NCBI GenBank assembly: GCA_001247695.2
Contig: LGRX02035190.1
Location: 1 to 64,000 of the forward strand
Length of the DNA stretch: 64,000 bases
Origin: Cymbomonas tetramitiformis
Lineage: Eukaryota > Chlorophyta > Pyramimonadophyceae > Pyramimonadales > Pyramimonadaceae
Reading direction: 5' to 3'
Shown: positions 1 through 9,786 of the stretch, one piece after another
Position numbering within the stretch: position 1 is the first letter of the stretch
How the letters are laid out: every line of letters begins with the position of its first letter
Translations under genes and position numbers: made by a program
Notes under the pieces: generated by a model
Database searches by the model: none
Told to the model about the DNA's origin: nothing
Seen by the model: only the letters and a program-made list of their open reading frames with translations

Positions 1-116
1 TAGCCACCTTCAGAGTTCCTCAAGACCAACGTAGCCACCTTCAGAGTTCCTCAAGATCAAGGTAGCCACCTTCAGAGTTCCCCAAGACTAACATATCCAT
101 CTTCAAATTTTACAAA
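1..116. repeat. 31-bp tandem repeat at the window edge
   Basis: Three near-identical 31-bp units begin at 1, 32 and 63 (each opens TAGCCACCTTCAGAGTTCC), followed by a decayed fourth from 94. The array probably continues beyond the left edge. No coding sense is seen. A related string (GCCACCTTCAAAACTCTGCG) occurs at about 38003-38022, across an intron/exon border, and may be chance. Confidence 0.85.
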
Positions 117-316
117 ATGTATTTATGAATACATCCTATAAAATGCAGAAATGAGTATCTTTGCACTAATACGTATATCGTATTTAAAGCAATATACTTG
201 TCAACCACTCATATATACGCATTATAGTATTATAGCAAATATCAAATTGTACAAACATAAACTATGTACTAAATATGTATATGTTTTGCAGTGTACATTA
301 AAATAAATGTAATATG

Positions 317-324
317 TCGATCGA
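317..324 (+). promoter_or_regulatory. TCGATCGA element upstream of the first RING gene
   Basis: The palindrome TCGATCGA lies 32 bp before a TATA box (TATAAA, 356-361), which is itself about 76 bp before the ATG at 432. Its flanks (TG before, A after) match the other intergenic copies, which is why I read it as an upstream promoter element. Confidence 0.55.
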
Positions 325-431
325 ATAATATGACAAAGTCGTACTTGTTTACGCATATAAAAGGTACGCTGGTGCGTTCATTTCATTATTTTTCGAGCAG
401 CCACCGTTTGTCTATTTAGATTTGAAATATC

Positions 432-839
432 ATGTCAAGTTTAACCACAGAGGAGGATGAAACTATGAAACTTCTGTTTCCGTATCTTTACAATACAGAA
501 GAGAATGAAGCTATGAAACTTTTATTTCCATATTTGTATAACATGGACGCATCGGAAGTACATGATACGCGGTGTACCATATCTTACGATGAACTACTCG
601 AGAAATTGTTACCACAAGAAAGCAATATGAATACCTTTTTTTGTTGTCTTTGTCAAGAGAATATATCAAGAAACGCGTATCGTACAAGTGGATTGGGTTG
701 CTGGTGCGTAGATGTACATTATCATGTCGATTGCTTTGGATACTACTTGGAAAGTTGTACAGAGACGATGCGTTGTCCTTGTTGCAGAATTTCATGGAAT
801 GTAGAGCTGTCTGTAGAGAATGACAACGAGATGTATTAA
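432..839 (+). CDS. RING-type zinc-finger protein, 135 aa
   Basis: This is a small putative E3 ubiquitin ligase or ubiquitin-pathway adaptor. Residues ~70-120 hold a Cys/His array of RING-H2/RING-CH type: Cys-x2-Cys, then Cys-x-Cys, His-x-His, Cys, and a final Cys-Pro-Cys-Cys. The N-terminal half contains a direct duplication: the string MKLLFPYLYN appears twice, about 16 residues apart, each copy after an acidic TEE(D/N)E segment. The ATG follows a TATA box at 356-361 and a TCGATCGA element. The next gene, 82 bp downstream, is another small RING protein, so the pair may be a tandem duplication. RING proteins of this size occur in many large DNA viruses and in eukaryotes. The substrate is unknown. 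Confidence 0.75.
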   Translation: MSSLTTEEDETMKLLFPYLYNTEENEAMKLLFPYLYNMDASEVHDTRCTISYDELLEKLLPQESNMNTFFCCLCQENISRNAYRTSGLGCWCVDVHYHVDCFGYYLESCTETMRCPCCRISWNVELSVENDNEMY

Positions 840-843
840 CTTA

Positions 844-851
844 TCGATCGA
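844..851 (+). promoter_or_regulatory. TCGATCGA element upstream of the second RING gene
   Basis: TCGATCGA lies 71 bp before the ATG at 922 and just after the stop of the preceding RING gene. A TATA-like CTATATAG follows at about 871-878. Confidence 0.5.
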
Positions 852-921
852 ATAGTTGTTATGTACGAAACGATGCTATATAGTTTTGTAAGACCTTTAA
901 GTTAATAAGAGAGTATCAAAT

Positions 922-1227
922 ATGCCTATGATATCTTTCAGAGATTATTGTGGTTCGAACGCTTGTTTGAAAGCATCAACTTATTGTACAACAAAAATTT
1001 ATAACTCGCAAGCCTATACACGTTGTTGCATATGTTTAAATTTTGCATTTTCGGCAAAGAGACGAGCTTTTAAGTTACCATGCTGTGGCAATTATTTGCA
1101 TTATGTATGTATCATGACTACATATTACCACAGCTCTCGTTGTCCAATGTGTCGTACTAAAATAAAGCGCGAAGACCTTGCTGTAGGAAAACGAGTTGCT
1201 ATTGTTGATATAACTCAGTTACAGTAG
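922..1227 (+). CDS. small RING-H2 finger protein, 101 aa
   Basis: The protein is little more than a RING domain. Visible ligands are C36-x2-C39, C54/C55, H60, C63 and C74-x2-C77 (the last pair in a CPMC context), the usual RING-H2 order. A likely role is E2 recruitment as a minimal E3 ligase; this is a family expectation, not a test. The ATG is the first in frame. The gene shares its orientation and promoter type (TCGATCGA plus TATA-like sequence) with the preceding RING gene. There is no transmembrane segment or signal peptide. Confidence 0.75.
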   Translation: MPMISFRDYCGSNACLKASTYCTTKIYNSQAYTRCCICLNFAFSAKRRAFKLPCCGNYLHYVCIMTTYYHSSRCPMCRTKIKREDLAVGKRVAIVDITQLQ

Positions 1228-1711
1228 AATTTTTGTAAAGCAATGACAGATTTGGGTGGTTTTGCAAGAAAATACTTGAACACGCAGGGTTTTTAGATAA
1301 TCTAATTTAATATTTATGATGAGCGTCATGCATTGTTCAGACGTAATTCGCGGTACGAATTATTGAGAAATGTTGTACAGCCGCACTTTCCCTGTAATGT
1401 TGATTGCGTGCAATCTGTTCTAACCCTGCGGTGCGTATGCCCATTCGAGTTGCACGCGCGATACCACAAATAGTAGCAATATTACGTTGATTGCAAGTCA
1501 GCGTAAAAATAATGGTCTGATGTGTTAAATATGAAAGAACAAAAAATTGGTTCATTTGATAATTTGATCGTATCGTACAAAAGATACACACTAACAATAG
1601 GTATATATATATGCATGTTTGGTATCAAGCATACATACAAAATTGTATACGTCTTCCGTAAGTAAAGTTTCCTCTTCTGAACTGTTCTGATATATTAGAA
1701 TTTATACACCG
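1228..1711. other. intergenic, no supported gene
   Basis: AT-rich spacer. A minus-strand open frame (1337-1597) opens only with TTG and resembles nothing I know. The region closest to 1790 carries the RNR promoter elements. Confidence 0.5.
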
Positions 1712-1719
1712 TCGATCGA
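1712..1719 (+). promoter_or_regulatory. TCGATCGA element upstream of the RNR small-subunit gene
   Basis: The string GTCGATCGAACGTGTATAGA couples the palindrome directly to a TATA-like GTATAGA, 70 bp before the ATG at 1790. The same coupling (GTCGATCGAACGTATAGATA) occurs before the ankyrin-RING gene at 50824. Confidence 0.6.
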
Positions 1720-1789
1720 ACGTGTATAGAAACCGATTGCGACCGTACACATTGGATCATCTTCATAGTAACTGCGCAGCTTACTCGCC

Positions 1790-2875
1790 ATGGCCAATAT
1801 GATGCGCAGCGCAGATAATTCAGATTCGTGCTATCTGGACAGAATCCAACTGACAGATACGGTTAATGAAAGGCGTACACTCTTTCCAATCCAAAATGTG
1901 GAGCAGTTTGAATTTTACAAAAAGGCTTTGGCGAGTTTTTGGACCCCAGAGGAAGTGGACTTAGACGCCGATTCCAAACAGTTTCAAACCTTGGACAAAC
2001 GAGTTCAGCAATTTTTAAAGATGGTGCTCGGTTTTTTTGCATCTGCGGATAGTATTGTCGCTGAAAATATTGCTCAGCGCTTCATGCGCGATCCGCAGAT
2101 CAGTATGGAGGCATTTTTTTTCTATGGGTTCCAAATCATGATAGAAAATGTGCACTCAGAAGTGTATAGCTTGTTCATAGAAACGTTGATCAAAGATCCA
2201 GAAGAAAAGCAAGCCACTTTCTCAGCGGTGCAGACTCAAGCGTGCATCCGAGCAAAAACAGAATGGGCGCAAAGATACGTCGAGAGCGATGCCAGTTTTG
2301 CTACAAGACTTGTGGCGTTTGCCTGCGTCGAAGGCATCTTTTTTTCTGCGAGCTTTTGTGCAATATTTTACATGAAGAAGCAAGGTTTGATGCCCGGTTT
2401 GTGTTTCAGTAACGAATTGATCGCTCGTGATGAAGGTATGCATCGTGATTTTGCGTGCCTTCTGCTGCGTGAACGTGCGAACGCTGGGCACACCGATACT
2501 CTCAGTCGCGAACTCGTTCATCAGATTGTTCGTGAAGCAGTGGACATTGAGCATCTATTCGTCGATCACGCACTCCAAGACGATTTGCTTGGCATGAACG
2601 CAACCGCTATGAAGCGGTATATAGAGCTGTGCGCTGACCATTTGCTATCTAATATTATGGTGCGAGGCGCCACCGACGGAACGGTGGAGATTGCAGGACC
2701 GATATACGGAGTGTCAAATCCGTTTGAATGGATGGAATCGATATCGCTTACTGGAAAAACTAATTTTTTTGAAAAACGCGTTAGCGAGTATCAAAAAAGC
2801 AATGTGATGAGCATGATGAAGCAAGATCGAGATACGTACGGCACAAAGACGTTTACGGTTGATGAAGACTTTTAG
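1790..2875 (+). CDS. RNR2: ribonucleotide reductase small subunit (class Ia, R2)
   Basis: Encodes the radical-bearing subunit that, with the large subunit R1, reduces ribonucleotides to deoxyribonucleotides. It is 361 aa, close to eukaryotic and viral R2. The di-iron ligands are all visible at the expected spacing: D87, E119, H122, E181, E215 and H218. The radical tyrosine is Y126, in a HSEVYSLFIETL context. The C-terminus FTVDEDF matches the R1-binding heptapeptide of R2 proteins. No gap or missing residue suggests inactivity. The large subunit is not in this window. R2 is common in NCLDVs and universal in eukaryotes, so it does not settle the source. Its promoter shares the TCGATCGA element with the RING genes, consistent with early or S-phase-like expression (inference). 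Confidence 0.97.
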   Translation: MANMMRSADNSDSCYLDRIQLTDTVNERRTLFPIQNVEQFEFYKKALASFWTPEEVDLDADSKQFQTLDKRVQQFLKMVLGFFASADSIVAENIAQRFMRDPQISMEAFFFYGFQIMIENVHSEVYSLFIETLIKDPEEKQATFSAVQTQACIRAKTEWAQRYVESDASFATRLVAFACVEGIFFSASFCAIFYMKKQGLMPGLCFSNELIARDEGMHRDFACLLLRERANAGHTDTLSRELVHQIVREAVDIEHLFVDHALQDDLLGMNATAMKRYIELCADHLLSNIMVRGATDGTVEIAGPIYGVSNPFEWMESISLTGKTNFFEKRVSEYQKSNVMSMMKQDRDTYGTKTFTVDEDF

Positions 2876-3199
2876 TTTGAATGCGCAGCTGTATTTACAA
2901 TTTGACGCGCCCCATCGATTGTCTTGATAATCGTATATTTTTACAATTATGTATGATATCTTATTTGTACTTTCCTTAGCCCGCTTTTTTGTTGTTTTGT
3001 TGTGGCTTGTAAAGTTGTGGTCAGCAAAAAGACAAAAACTTATTACAAGGATCAGCAGGCAGAATAAGCGGTGAATAAGAAAATGGTATCGAACTATTAT
3101 ATTGTACGAGTTACAGAAATACAAAACGTGTTTTGAGAAAGGGTGCGCGGATGTGGTTGCTTCGTCATTTAACTATCATTTTTACAAGTCATTTGCATT

Positions 3200-3952
3200 C
3201 TATATATAATTCATGCGATTTGTGTTCTCATCCATACATTGCTCAAAAGCATTCTCTAATATAAGCATCGCTATTTTTTGATCTTCACCAGAGAAAGCAC
3301 TTTTTACACACGCGATGAGAGTATGTTGTGTATCGTAAGATTGGATACCGTTTACACGGTGATCAAGCAAAAAACGAAGGATCTCCCATTGCATATTCAT
3401 AGCGGCTTCGGTGTAAAGACAATGATCGGGAAACGGAATTTGAAAGTATCTCTTGTAGATGCCAGTCAGCATCCATGCCAATGCGGTGGTTTGGCCGGTA
3501 CGCGCTGCTGTTATGGGCATGTACGCAACCGCTTCAAACCAGTTTTCCCACTTGTCATCAATAGGATCCGAGCGTTTACGCTTTCCCGTGTTATCCGTAC
3601 ACATCTCGTACGCCTTCATAGTTCTAGTTACGCCCCATTGAAGTACTTTAAAATTACCGCTAATCAAAGCTGTATGCGCTGCTGCAGGACTAAAATAATA
3701 ATTCTCGTCCAGATCTGTGACATACATTTTTAGCACGTTTATACTTCCATGCAAAATGGCCTGTTTCATTTGATGGTCTGTAAGCTTTGGCGTGCTCTTT
3801 TTTTCGAGGACATTTTTTGTATGTATCGCGTCATCTAGTGTGATGTATTGTAATAACGTCCATTCAATGTCAGATGCGATAAACACGTTCATGTTATGCG
3901 TTTGGACTTCGTCAAAAACCGTATCGTGCAATATCACTTCGTTCGGACTCAT
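3200..3952 (-). CDS. ankyrin-like helical repeat protein, 250 aa
   Basis: The protein has recurring helix-pair units of about 30 residues ending in patterns such as hLK-M/hLQW/hLRFLLDHR (h = hydrophobic), like degenerate ankyrin repeats. Examples are GSINVLKMYV, GNFKVLQWGV and MQWEILRFLLDH. A basic stretch (GKRKRS) around residue 130 may be a loop or localisation signal. I start it at the ATG at 3952; an upstream TTG at 3970 is less likely. On this strand a TATA box (TATAAA, 4007-4002) lies about 50 bp upstream and a TCGATCGA element just beyond it. The gene is convergent with RNR. Function is probably protein binding; the partner is unknown. Confidence 0.6.
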   Translation of the reverse strand: MSPNEVILHDTVFDEVQTHNMNVFIASDIEWTLLQYITLDDAIHTKNVLEKKSTPKLTDHQMKQAILHGSINVLKMYVTDLDENYYFSPAAAHTALISGNFKVLQWGVTRTMKAYEMCTDNTGKRKRSDPIDDKWENWFEAVAYMPITAARTGQTTALAWMLTGIYKRYFQIPFPDHCLYTEAAMNMQWEILRFLLDHRVNGIQSYDTQHTLIACVKSAFSGEDQKIAMLILENAFEQCMDENTNRMNYI

Positions 3953-4015
3953 ACTGAACAGACTTGACAAACGTTATGCTGCACAAACGATCGCTTATGC
4001 GTTTATACCGTATGA

Positions 4016-4023
4016 TCGATCGA
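4016..4023 (-). promoter_or_regulatory. TCGATCGA element upstream of the minus-strand ankyrin-like gene
   Basis: Read on the minus strand this is GTCGATCGATC, about 9 bp upstream of the TATA box at 4007-4002 and 64 bp before the ATG at 3952. It is the same order (palindrome, TATA, ATG) as on the plus-strand genes. Confidence 0.5.
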
Positions 4024-4263
4024 CGACTCTACTATTGTAGATCTTATAAATCAATTACCCCTTTTCATTGCTATATTAAGGTTTGCATATGGATGGCACG
4101 TATGAATACGTGAAGGACAAATAACCATTCGAGATGATCATAAACTTAGTTGTTTCAGTTTTCCAAATACTACACGATTGTTTGGTACAGATCGACTATA
4201 CTGGAGCTTTGCTAAATTTCGTCAAACAAGCACTGTCGTCTTCATCAAAACGATATTTTAATA

Positions 4264-4917
4264 ATGAATTCGAACGAGGTACGGGCAGAAGAGGAGAACG
4301 CAAAAAAAATAAATTCATTAGCTAGCTTATACAGTGTTTATAAGACCTGTAAACAGAAACAAGATATAGAGCGGAGTTTAGCATCAAAAAACGATAAAGA
4401 TTTACAAATTATGGAGTCCGAGATACAGAGACAAGCCACAGATATGTGTAGTATTGTTTCGAACGATCTGGATCGTAAATCCGATGCACCAAATGCTGAA
4501 GTCACCAAAATGTTACACGACGTGGCTATTCAAGACATTAGCCTGCTGCTCGGATTAGCGCCACCTAAAACTAAGACGGAGCTGATGAAACTTAATTGGA
4601 AACTGCTTAAGCATTTGATGACACTCTTTCCCCAGAAAACTGTGCATAACAAAACTCAGCAAACGCTGCGTATGTCAAAACGCATTATGAGAGGAATTCT
4701 GATCGGATATCTTTTAACTCTCATAATGAGCGGCAACGAAGTCGCATTGATTGGAGCGGTGGCAGGCGGAACGCTGACTAAGTTTGTAACCAAATTGATA
4801 TACGCAGTTGTGATCGAAGAGTTGAGCGCAACGAAGATGCCAGTGAAAGAAGAACAAGTGATAATCAAAAGTCTAGCAGAAAAAAAAGGAGACGTTTTTG
4901 CAGCAGCATTGGTATGA
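4264..4917 (+). CDS. unknown protein with C-terminal membrane segments, 217 aa
   Basis: I do not recognise this protein. The first ~120 residues are charged and helical (rich in K, E, D and Q). Two hydrophobic stretches follow at about 140-155 (RGILIGYLLTLIM) and 160-185 (GAVAGGTLTKFVTKLIYAVVI), so it may be tail-anchored or hairpin-anchored with a large cytosolic head. The region from 85 to 125 has an amphipathic look (DISLLLGLAPPKTKTELMK). It starts at the first ATG of the frame. It stands alone between the ankyrin-like gene and the membrane-protein paralogs. Confidence 0.6.
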   Translation: MNSNEVRAEEENAKKINSLASLYSVYKTCKQKQDIERSLASKNDKDLQIMESEIQRQATDMCSIVSNDLDRKSDAPNAEVTKMLHDVAIQDISLLLGLAPPKTKTELMKLNWKLLKHLMTLFPQKTVHNKTQQTLRMSKRIMRGILIGYLLTLIMSGNEVALIGAVAGGTLTKFVTKLIYAVVIEELSATKMPVKEEQVIIKSLAEKKGDVFAAALV

Positions 4918-5397
4918 ATATGGGTATAGTAAGCATATTCAAGAATTTGATATTTTATGTAAAGATGTAAAAAGGAAGGCGGATGTATAATGAAGTGTGC
5001 GTATGATATGAGAAAGTTACACAACAAACGTAAGAAACTTTGTTTGAATACTTAAATCTTTTGGTAAAAAGCTTATGGAAGTCTTATCGTGCACAGAAAT
5101 GCGCACGCTTGCGTATACAACAGCGGTTATAAACTGAATAAGTGCCACGTTTCGACCTGTACGCTGATGCGCTTGTGACATAACGGGTGCTACTCATTAT
5201 TAAAAGTGGTACCCTCAGTAATGGGGGGCGCGTGCAAAACAATACAGCAAAAACATGATGCACGCATGCTTGTAAAATAAGTTGTGCAAATTGGATGAGA
5301 AGTTTATGACGATGAGACACGTAGCAACAATTTACGTATATATATAAGTTTTGTTTATTGTATTTATGCCATTTTGTATACGTTGAATGAAGCGAGA
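4918..5397. other. intergenic with promoter of the next gene
   Basis: No credible ORF. A TATA box (TATATATATAA, about 5337-5347) lies some 55 bp before the ATG at 5398. Confidence 0.5.
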
Positions 5398-6432
5398 ATG
5401 TGGTCAGATGAAAAAATTGTTCGGTTGTGTACGTGGGGAACTTTTTTGTTGGGAAGCTTTTTAACAGCAGAATATTTCCAGAGATATCCAGTTAAATTTG
5501 CCTTTTTTTTTACGATCACCATCTTCGTCTTGCCTTTGTCGTACACCTTGTTCGATGTGCAATATTTTTGGGGTTACATAAAAACAGGATCGAGCGAATG
5601 GTGGTTAATCGTAATAGAGCAAATCTGTATTATCGGGATACCCGGGCTCCCTCTGCCACTTATGTTCAAGAATAGCATAAAAGAACTCTGTTACAAATTG
5701 TCAGGCGAGCGCATTACGGATAAGCGGACGTTCATAAAATTGCCTAAATTTGGATATTATATTACTTTTGTGATATGTACAAACATTGGATGGACGCTCG
5801 CTTTAGAACTGACTTATTTGAATGTTTGCTCCGTGATACAATCGTTGACCGCTCTTCAATTATTACTCAACATTTTGATACGAACCTACTCTCATTATCG
5901 AGCATCGTGTGCGCTGGCTGCGGTGGTAACGCTTACTCCTAGCGCGGATCAATGGTATATCCGTCCCAAATTTTCTTTTAAAGGAGTAGGTCCAATCTGG
6001 TGCGTCTCATATTTCTGGTGGAACGTGCTATTTTGTTTGTATCATTACTCAGGTAGAACTGCGTACCACAACGTATCTACGGTGTTCGCCATAATATATG
6101 ATATTATACGGCACGACGGCGTACGGGAATGGCACCAGATGGCAACAAAATTGACCATTCCGCCAGAACATTCCTTTGTATGGTGGCGAGCTGCAACCTT
6201 AAGTATGCATATGTCGACGAGCGCTTTGCTAGGCGTGGTTCCGTTCTTTAGAAAAACGGATACATCAGATCTCAATGAAGGGTTACCGCAGTGTACCACA
6301 TCCGGCGCAGCGTACGCTACTATCGGATATATATTCGCGTTTGTCGATATGTTTTTTGCGCGTAAGTGTTGTCAAGACGCAGAGTCTTACACTAGCTTTT
6401 CTACGCCACAAGAGCTCATCGCAGATCTTTGA
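5398..6432 (+). CDS. multi-pass membrane protein, paralog 1 of 3 (344 aa)
   Basis: This belongs to a three-member family in this window (with 6605-7649 and 15601-16623) that I do not recognise. About eight hydrophobic segments are visible. Shared motifs are LPxSYxxFDVQ after TM2, a G-S-x-x-WW motif, FGYYITF-x2-C-x-NI-x-WT in mid-protein, RPKF then GVGP-x-WC-x-YFWW, a YDIIRHDGV segment, and IPPE-x-SFVWWR near the last helices. I chose the ATG at 5398 (MWSDE) because paralog 3 begins MWESE at the matching place; a TTG 24 bp upstream is less likely. The next paralog follows 172 bp downstream, so this is a tandem duplication. The conserved His, Asp and Trp residues at membrane edges could suit an enzyme or a transporter; neither can be assigned. 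Confidence 0.8.
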   Translation: MWSDEKIVRLCTWGTFLLGSFLTAEYFQRYPVKFAFFFTITIFVLPLSYTLFDVQYFWGYIKTGSSEWWLIVIEQICIIGIPGLPLPLMFKNSIKELCYKLSGERITDKRTFIKLPKFGYYITFVICTNIGWTLALELTYLNVCSVIQSLTALQLLLNILIRTYSHYRASCALAAVVTLTPSADQWYIRPKFSFKGVGPIWCVSYFWWNVLFCLYHYSGRTAYHNVSTVFAIIYDIIRHDGVREWHQMATKLTIPPEHSFVWWRAATLSMHMSTSALLGVVPFFRKTDTSDLNEGLPQCTTSGAAYATIGYIFAFVDMFFARKCCQDAESYTSFSTPQELIADL

Positions 6433-6604
6433 GATTGATACACGACCGCGTCCAATTACGCGAGGTATGTTTGTAGGAAGCTTACACCGAAATGCGTGCA
6501 AGTAGTGATATATATGTATATATACATACGCATGACCCAATTGACGCAGCGTTTATGATTCGCTTCTTCACCTGATGTAGTTGACAGCGATCGCAAGTAG
6601 CATA

Positions 6605-7649
6605 ATGAATGACGACGAATTTGCAGGAGGTTGCACATGGGCTGCACTGTTTTTTGGAACCTATTTGGTGTCTGAATGGACCTATCGATTTCCCCTTTTT
6701 TTTTGCTATACTGTTTTTTGTATCAATTTTCATTTTGCCGGTGTCATATTTTATTTTTGATGTAGACGACTATTGGTGGTGGAACATGAAAGGCGGCTCC
6801 GACGAATGGTGGATTTTGACATTCCAGCACTTTTTTATTCTCGCATTACAAGGAATTCCTCAGCTCGTGATCTACTCTCGGAGCGTGCGCGCAATACAGT
6901 CTAAATCGTTGGATACGGTCTCAAAGGACTCGTCCACGTGTGTGACGTTACCTGTGTTTGGATACTTTGTAACATTTCAGATATGCGCAAACATTGCGTG
7001 GACCTTTAAAAAAAAGTGGAACGAGGATACCGACTGCGCTCACGTACTGATACTTACGGCATGCGTGTTGATGCTCAGCGTATTGCTCCGAACTTGGTCA
7101 CATTATCGAGTATCTTGCCCGCTGGCTGTGATAATTAAAAAGCAACCAGAAGGACAAAAAGAATATCGACCTAAATTCACATACTGCGCGGTCAGTCCAA
7201 TTTGGTGCGCCGCATATATTCTTTGGGACATCTTATACAATCATTACTACTTTTTTCCAAGATGCATGTATTACAGCGTTTCTGCCGTGGCCGCCATAAT
7301 GTATGACGTATCGCGGCATGATGGTGTAACTGCCTGGAAGGATTTAGCGTCCAAATTATCAGCCTTTCCAGAACACGTATTTGTATGGTGGCACACAATG
7401 ACGCTGTGCATCTACGCGATGACGAGTGCCCTGCTTAGTATTTTTTCGGTGCTCGAACACCCAGATTTTAATGATGTACGGTACATATTTGATCTTCCTC
7501 CGTGTTCCCCAGCTGATATTGCATTCATTGTCATTGCCTTCGTCTTGGCGTTCGTGGACATGTGTATCGCTCTTTACCGTGTTCGTACGCCGCAAGTAGA
7601 CAAAGTTTTTTGGAATATAGAATATTTTACCAACGGGCAGCAACTTTGA
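6605..7649 (+). pseudogene. multi-pass membrane protein, paralog 2 of 3, reading frame broken at a T9 run
   Basis: The homologous N-terminus starts at the ATG at 6605 and stays in frame until a run of nine Ts at 6696-6704. After it, the family motifs (LPVSYFIFDV, SDEWW, RPKF, GVTAW) continue one base out of register to the stop at 7649. A simple ORF call would instead begin at 6609 and give a non-homologous N-terminus. Removing one T from the run would align the whole family. It may be a sequencing error at a homopolymer, a real inactivation or slippage. Everything after the break is intact (VSPIWC, DVSRHDGV, FPEHVFVWWH), which favours a recent or technical break. It lies directly behind paralog 1. 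Confidence 0.75.
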
Positions 7650-7808
7650 ATTTTGTACGATACTTTTTGGTTTACCTTTTTGTATATACATAACATCGAT
7701 ATTATTGCTTTTTACGATCGCGTATATATGAAGATATATAAACCTGTATATAATCTCATAGAAATCAGCGGCGTGTACGCTTAAATAAATATTAGTTACC
7801 ATCAAAGT

Positions 7809-9203
7809 ATGTTATTCACGAAGCGAACGATCTCTTTGATATCTCTAATCGATACTAGTTGCGAATTCTTAGATTCCTTTTACAATCACATATGTCCTAA
7901 TCTAACCAAAACCGAATTGGCATTTTTGAGGATGACTTGTCGGATTGCAAGAAACGCGCTGCGCACGCAGCATTTCATCAGCGTCGCGCAATTGCCAGGA
8001 ACGTTGCATATCTTTGAATTTGGAATAAAAAATGCGCCATTTTTCATTTCGGGCTCGCATACATTTCGCAACAAAACTTTGGTCCGTAGGATCATTGAGG
8101 TTGGGAATATAGACGTAGTGAAGACGATTCACAAAAAACACGGATTTCACTTTGACAGCAGCGACATGTATATCGCAGCATCGAGAGGTCATGTTCAATG
8201 TATGATGTATATCAACAAACACGGATACAACTGGGATACGGAAACGTGTAATATACTTGCGCAGAATAATTATTTGAACGCATTAAAATTTGTACGGTCT
8301 CAGGGATGTCCGTGGTCCATCGAGGACGTATGTGTACGAGCCGCGGCGGGTGGAAGCCTCGATTGTTTACAACATGCTCATATCAACGGGTGTTCTTTGA
8401 ATATAGGCGTAACAAGAGAAGCGGCCCGTAATGGATCTTTGGATTGTTTTAAGTACGCGTTAGACAATGACTGCCTGTACTCCGCTGACGCATGCATTAA
8501 CTATGCTATTCTAGCTGAATCGTTACCACTGATCCATTATATTGTGATAAAAAGCGATATTAGATGGAACTCGCTAATGTATGACACGGCCACAGAAAAA
8601 GGAAGTATAGAAGTGTTGCAGTATCTTTGTGATGTAAAATGCCCGTGGGATTACAACGTGTGCAAACACGCCGCGACTATGGGTCGTTTGGAATGCTTAA
8701 AATCAATGCACAAAAATGGTATTGGTTGGGATAGTAAAACCACCTTCAGCGCAATTCAGCATGGACATGTAGATTGTCTGGAATACGCGCACAGCAACGG
8801 GTGTCCAATACACACAAAAGCTTGTTACGTCGCGATTGAATTTGGTCAACTGGAATGTTTAAAATACCTTCATCGACATAACGTTCCATTTACAAAGAAC
8901 ACGATGCTTCTAGCTGTCAAACAAGATTATGTGGAATGCGTTCAATATCTTTTAGAAAACAATTGTCCCATAAACGATCAAATTTCTATGTATGCGGGGT
9001 ATTATGGCTCGTTGAACACTCTACGGTATTTACACGAGAAAGGTTTTGAAGTCACATACCAAACTTATATAACAACCCAGAAAGGCATGAGCCACACATG
9101 GATATCCGCTTTGGATGCTGGTACCGATAACAGGAAACGGAGGTACACCGCTACCATGAATTACATACGTATGCAACTTTGTAAAATGTTGCGTCCCTCT
9201 TGA
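7809..9203 (+). CDS. ankyrin-repeat protein of giant-virus/protist type, 464 aa
   Basis: About eleven repeats of 26-30 residues fill residues ~90-440. They follow the pattern C-x2-AA-x-x-G-x-LDCL-x-x-x-x-x-NGCPW, the Cys/Trp-rich ankyrin variant well known from mimivirus-like genomes and from some amoebae and algae. The N-terminal 60 residues (around LDSFYNHICPNL and TCRIARNAL) look like a degenerate F-box, which would fit an SCF-type adaptor recruiting targets through the ankyrins; that part is inference. The ATG is the first in frame. It lies 159 bp after the membrane paralog. Confidence 0.85.
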   Translation: MLFTKRTISLISLIDTSCEFLDSFYNHICPNLTKTELAFLRMTCRIARNALRTQHFISVAQLPGTLHIFEFGIKNAPFFISGSHTFRNKTLVRRIIEVGNIDVVKTIHKKHGFHFDSSDMYIAASRGHVQCMMYINKHGYNWDTETCNILAQNNYLNALKFVRSQGCPWSIEDVCVRAAAGGSLDCLQHAHINGCSLNIGVTREAARNGSLDCFKYALDNDCLYSADACINYAILAESLPLIHYIVIKSDIRWNSLMYDTATEKGSIEVLQYLCDVKCPWDYNVCKHAATMGRLECLKSMHKNGIGWDSKTTFSAIQHGHVDCLEYAHSNGCPIHTKACYVAIEFGQLECLKYLHRHNVPFTKNTMLLAVKQDYVECVQYLLENNCPINDQISMYAGYYGSLNTLRYLHEKGFEVTYQTYITTQKGMSHTWISALDAGTDNRKRRYTATMNYIRMQLCKMLRPS

Positions 9204-9786
9204 TTATTCAACGAAAATGCTTTGGTGTTTGCAAAACATATTACTAAGATTTGTGACAATGTATGCTTGATACAAAATTACAAAAACTATTAATACATTC
9301 TGTCGATATGCTTCATCTCTTCTTATCTATCTCAAATAAGCTCTCACCGCCACAAAGTGAGAGGTACGCTTTGTTTTCTTGAGTGAGCCGATTGTTTAGC
9401 ATCGCACCAATGACAAATCGTATTACGGGCGCTAAAGAAAAACGGTTACGTCGAATAATATATGCATTTGTCACAGCTCAAGACTAAACGTAAGAGTATC
9501 TTTCTTCGATATCAAGAGCGTAAAGAATAATATGATATCAAGTTTTTCTATGGTGACACGTTTTTAGGTTTTTGAACAAGACAGGAAAAAACATTGCAAC
9601 AGATCGTATAAAGCTGTTCATTCTATGATGTCAAATGCCAATGAGCAAAGAATAATTCGTTGCATGCGTGATACGAATCGGCTGTGAATACAATCAAAAT
9701 GTGTATAAATACGCACGGATGATTGTAGAAACAATTGAAAATAATAGCACCGTCGTGCGTGATATCTATAATTCTGATATTCCAGT
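9204..9786. other. intergenic, promoter of the giant gene
   Basis: No gene seen. A perfect 7-bp inverted repeat (CTCTCAC 9341-9347, GTGAGAG 9357-9363, 9-nt loop) could form a small hairpin after the ankyrin gene. A TATA box (TATAAAT, 9704-9710) lies about 80 bp before the ATG at 9787. Confidence 0.45.

Noticed and set aside
1337..1597. 86-codon minus-strand frame
   Set aside because: Starts only with TTG, no recognised features, overlaps the RNR 5' flank.
5084..5320. 78-codon minus-strand frame
   Set aside because: No motif or promoter; lies in the spacer before the membrane-protein gene.
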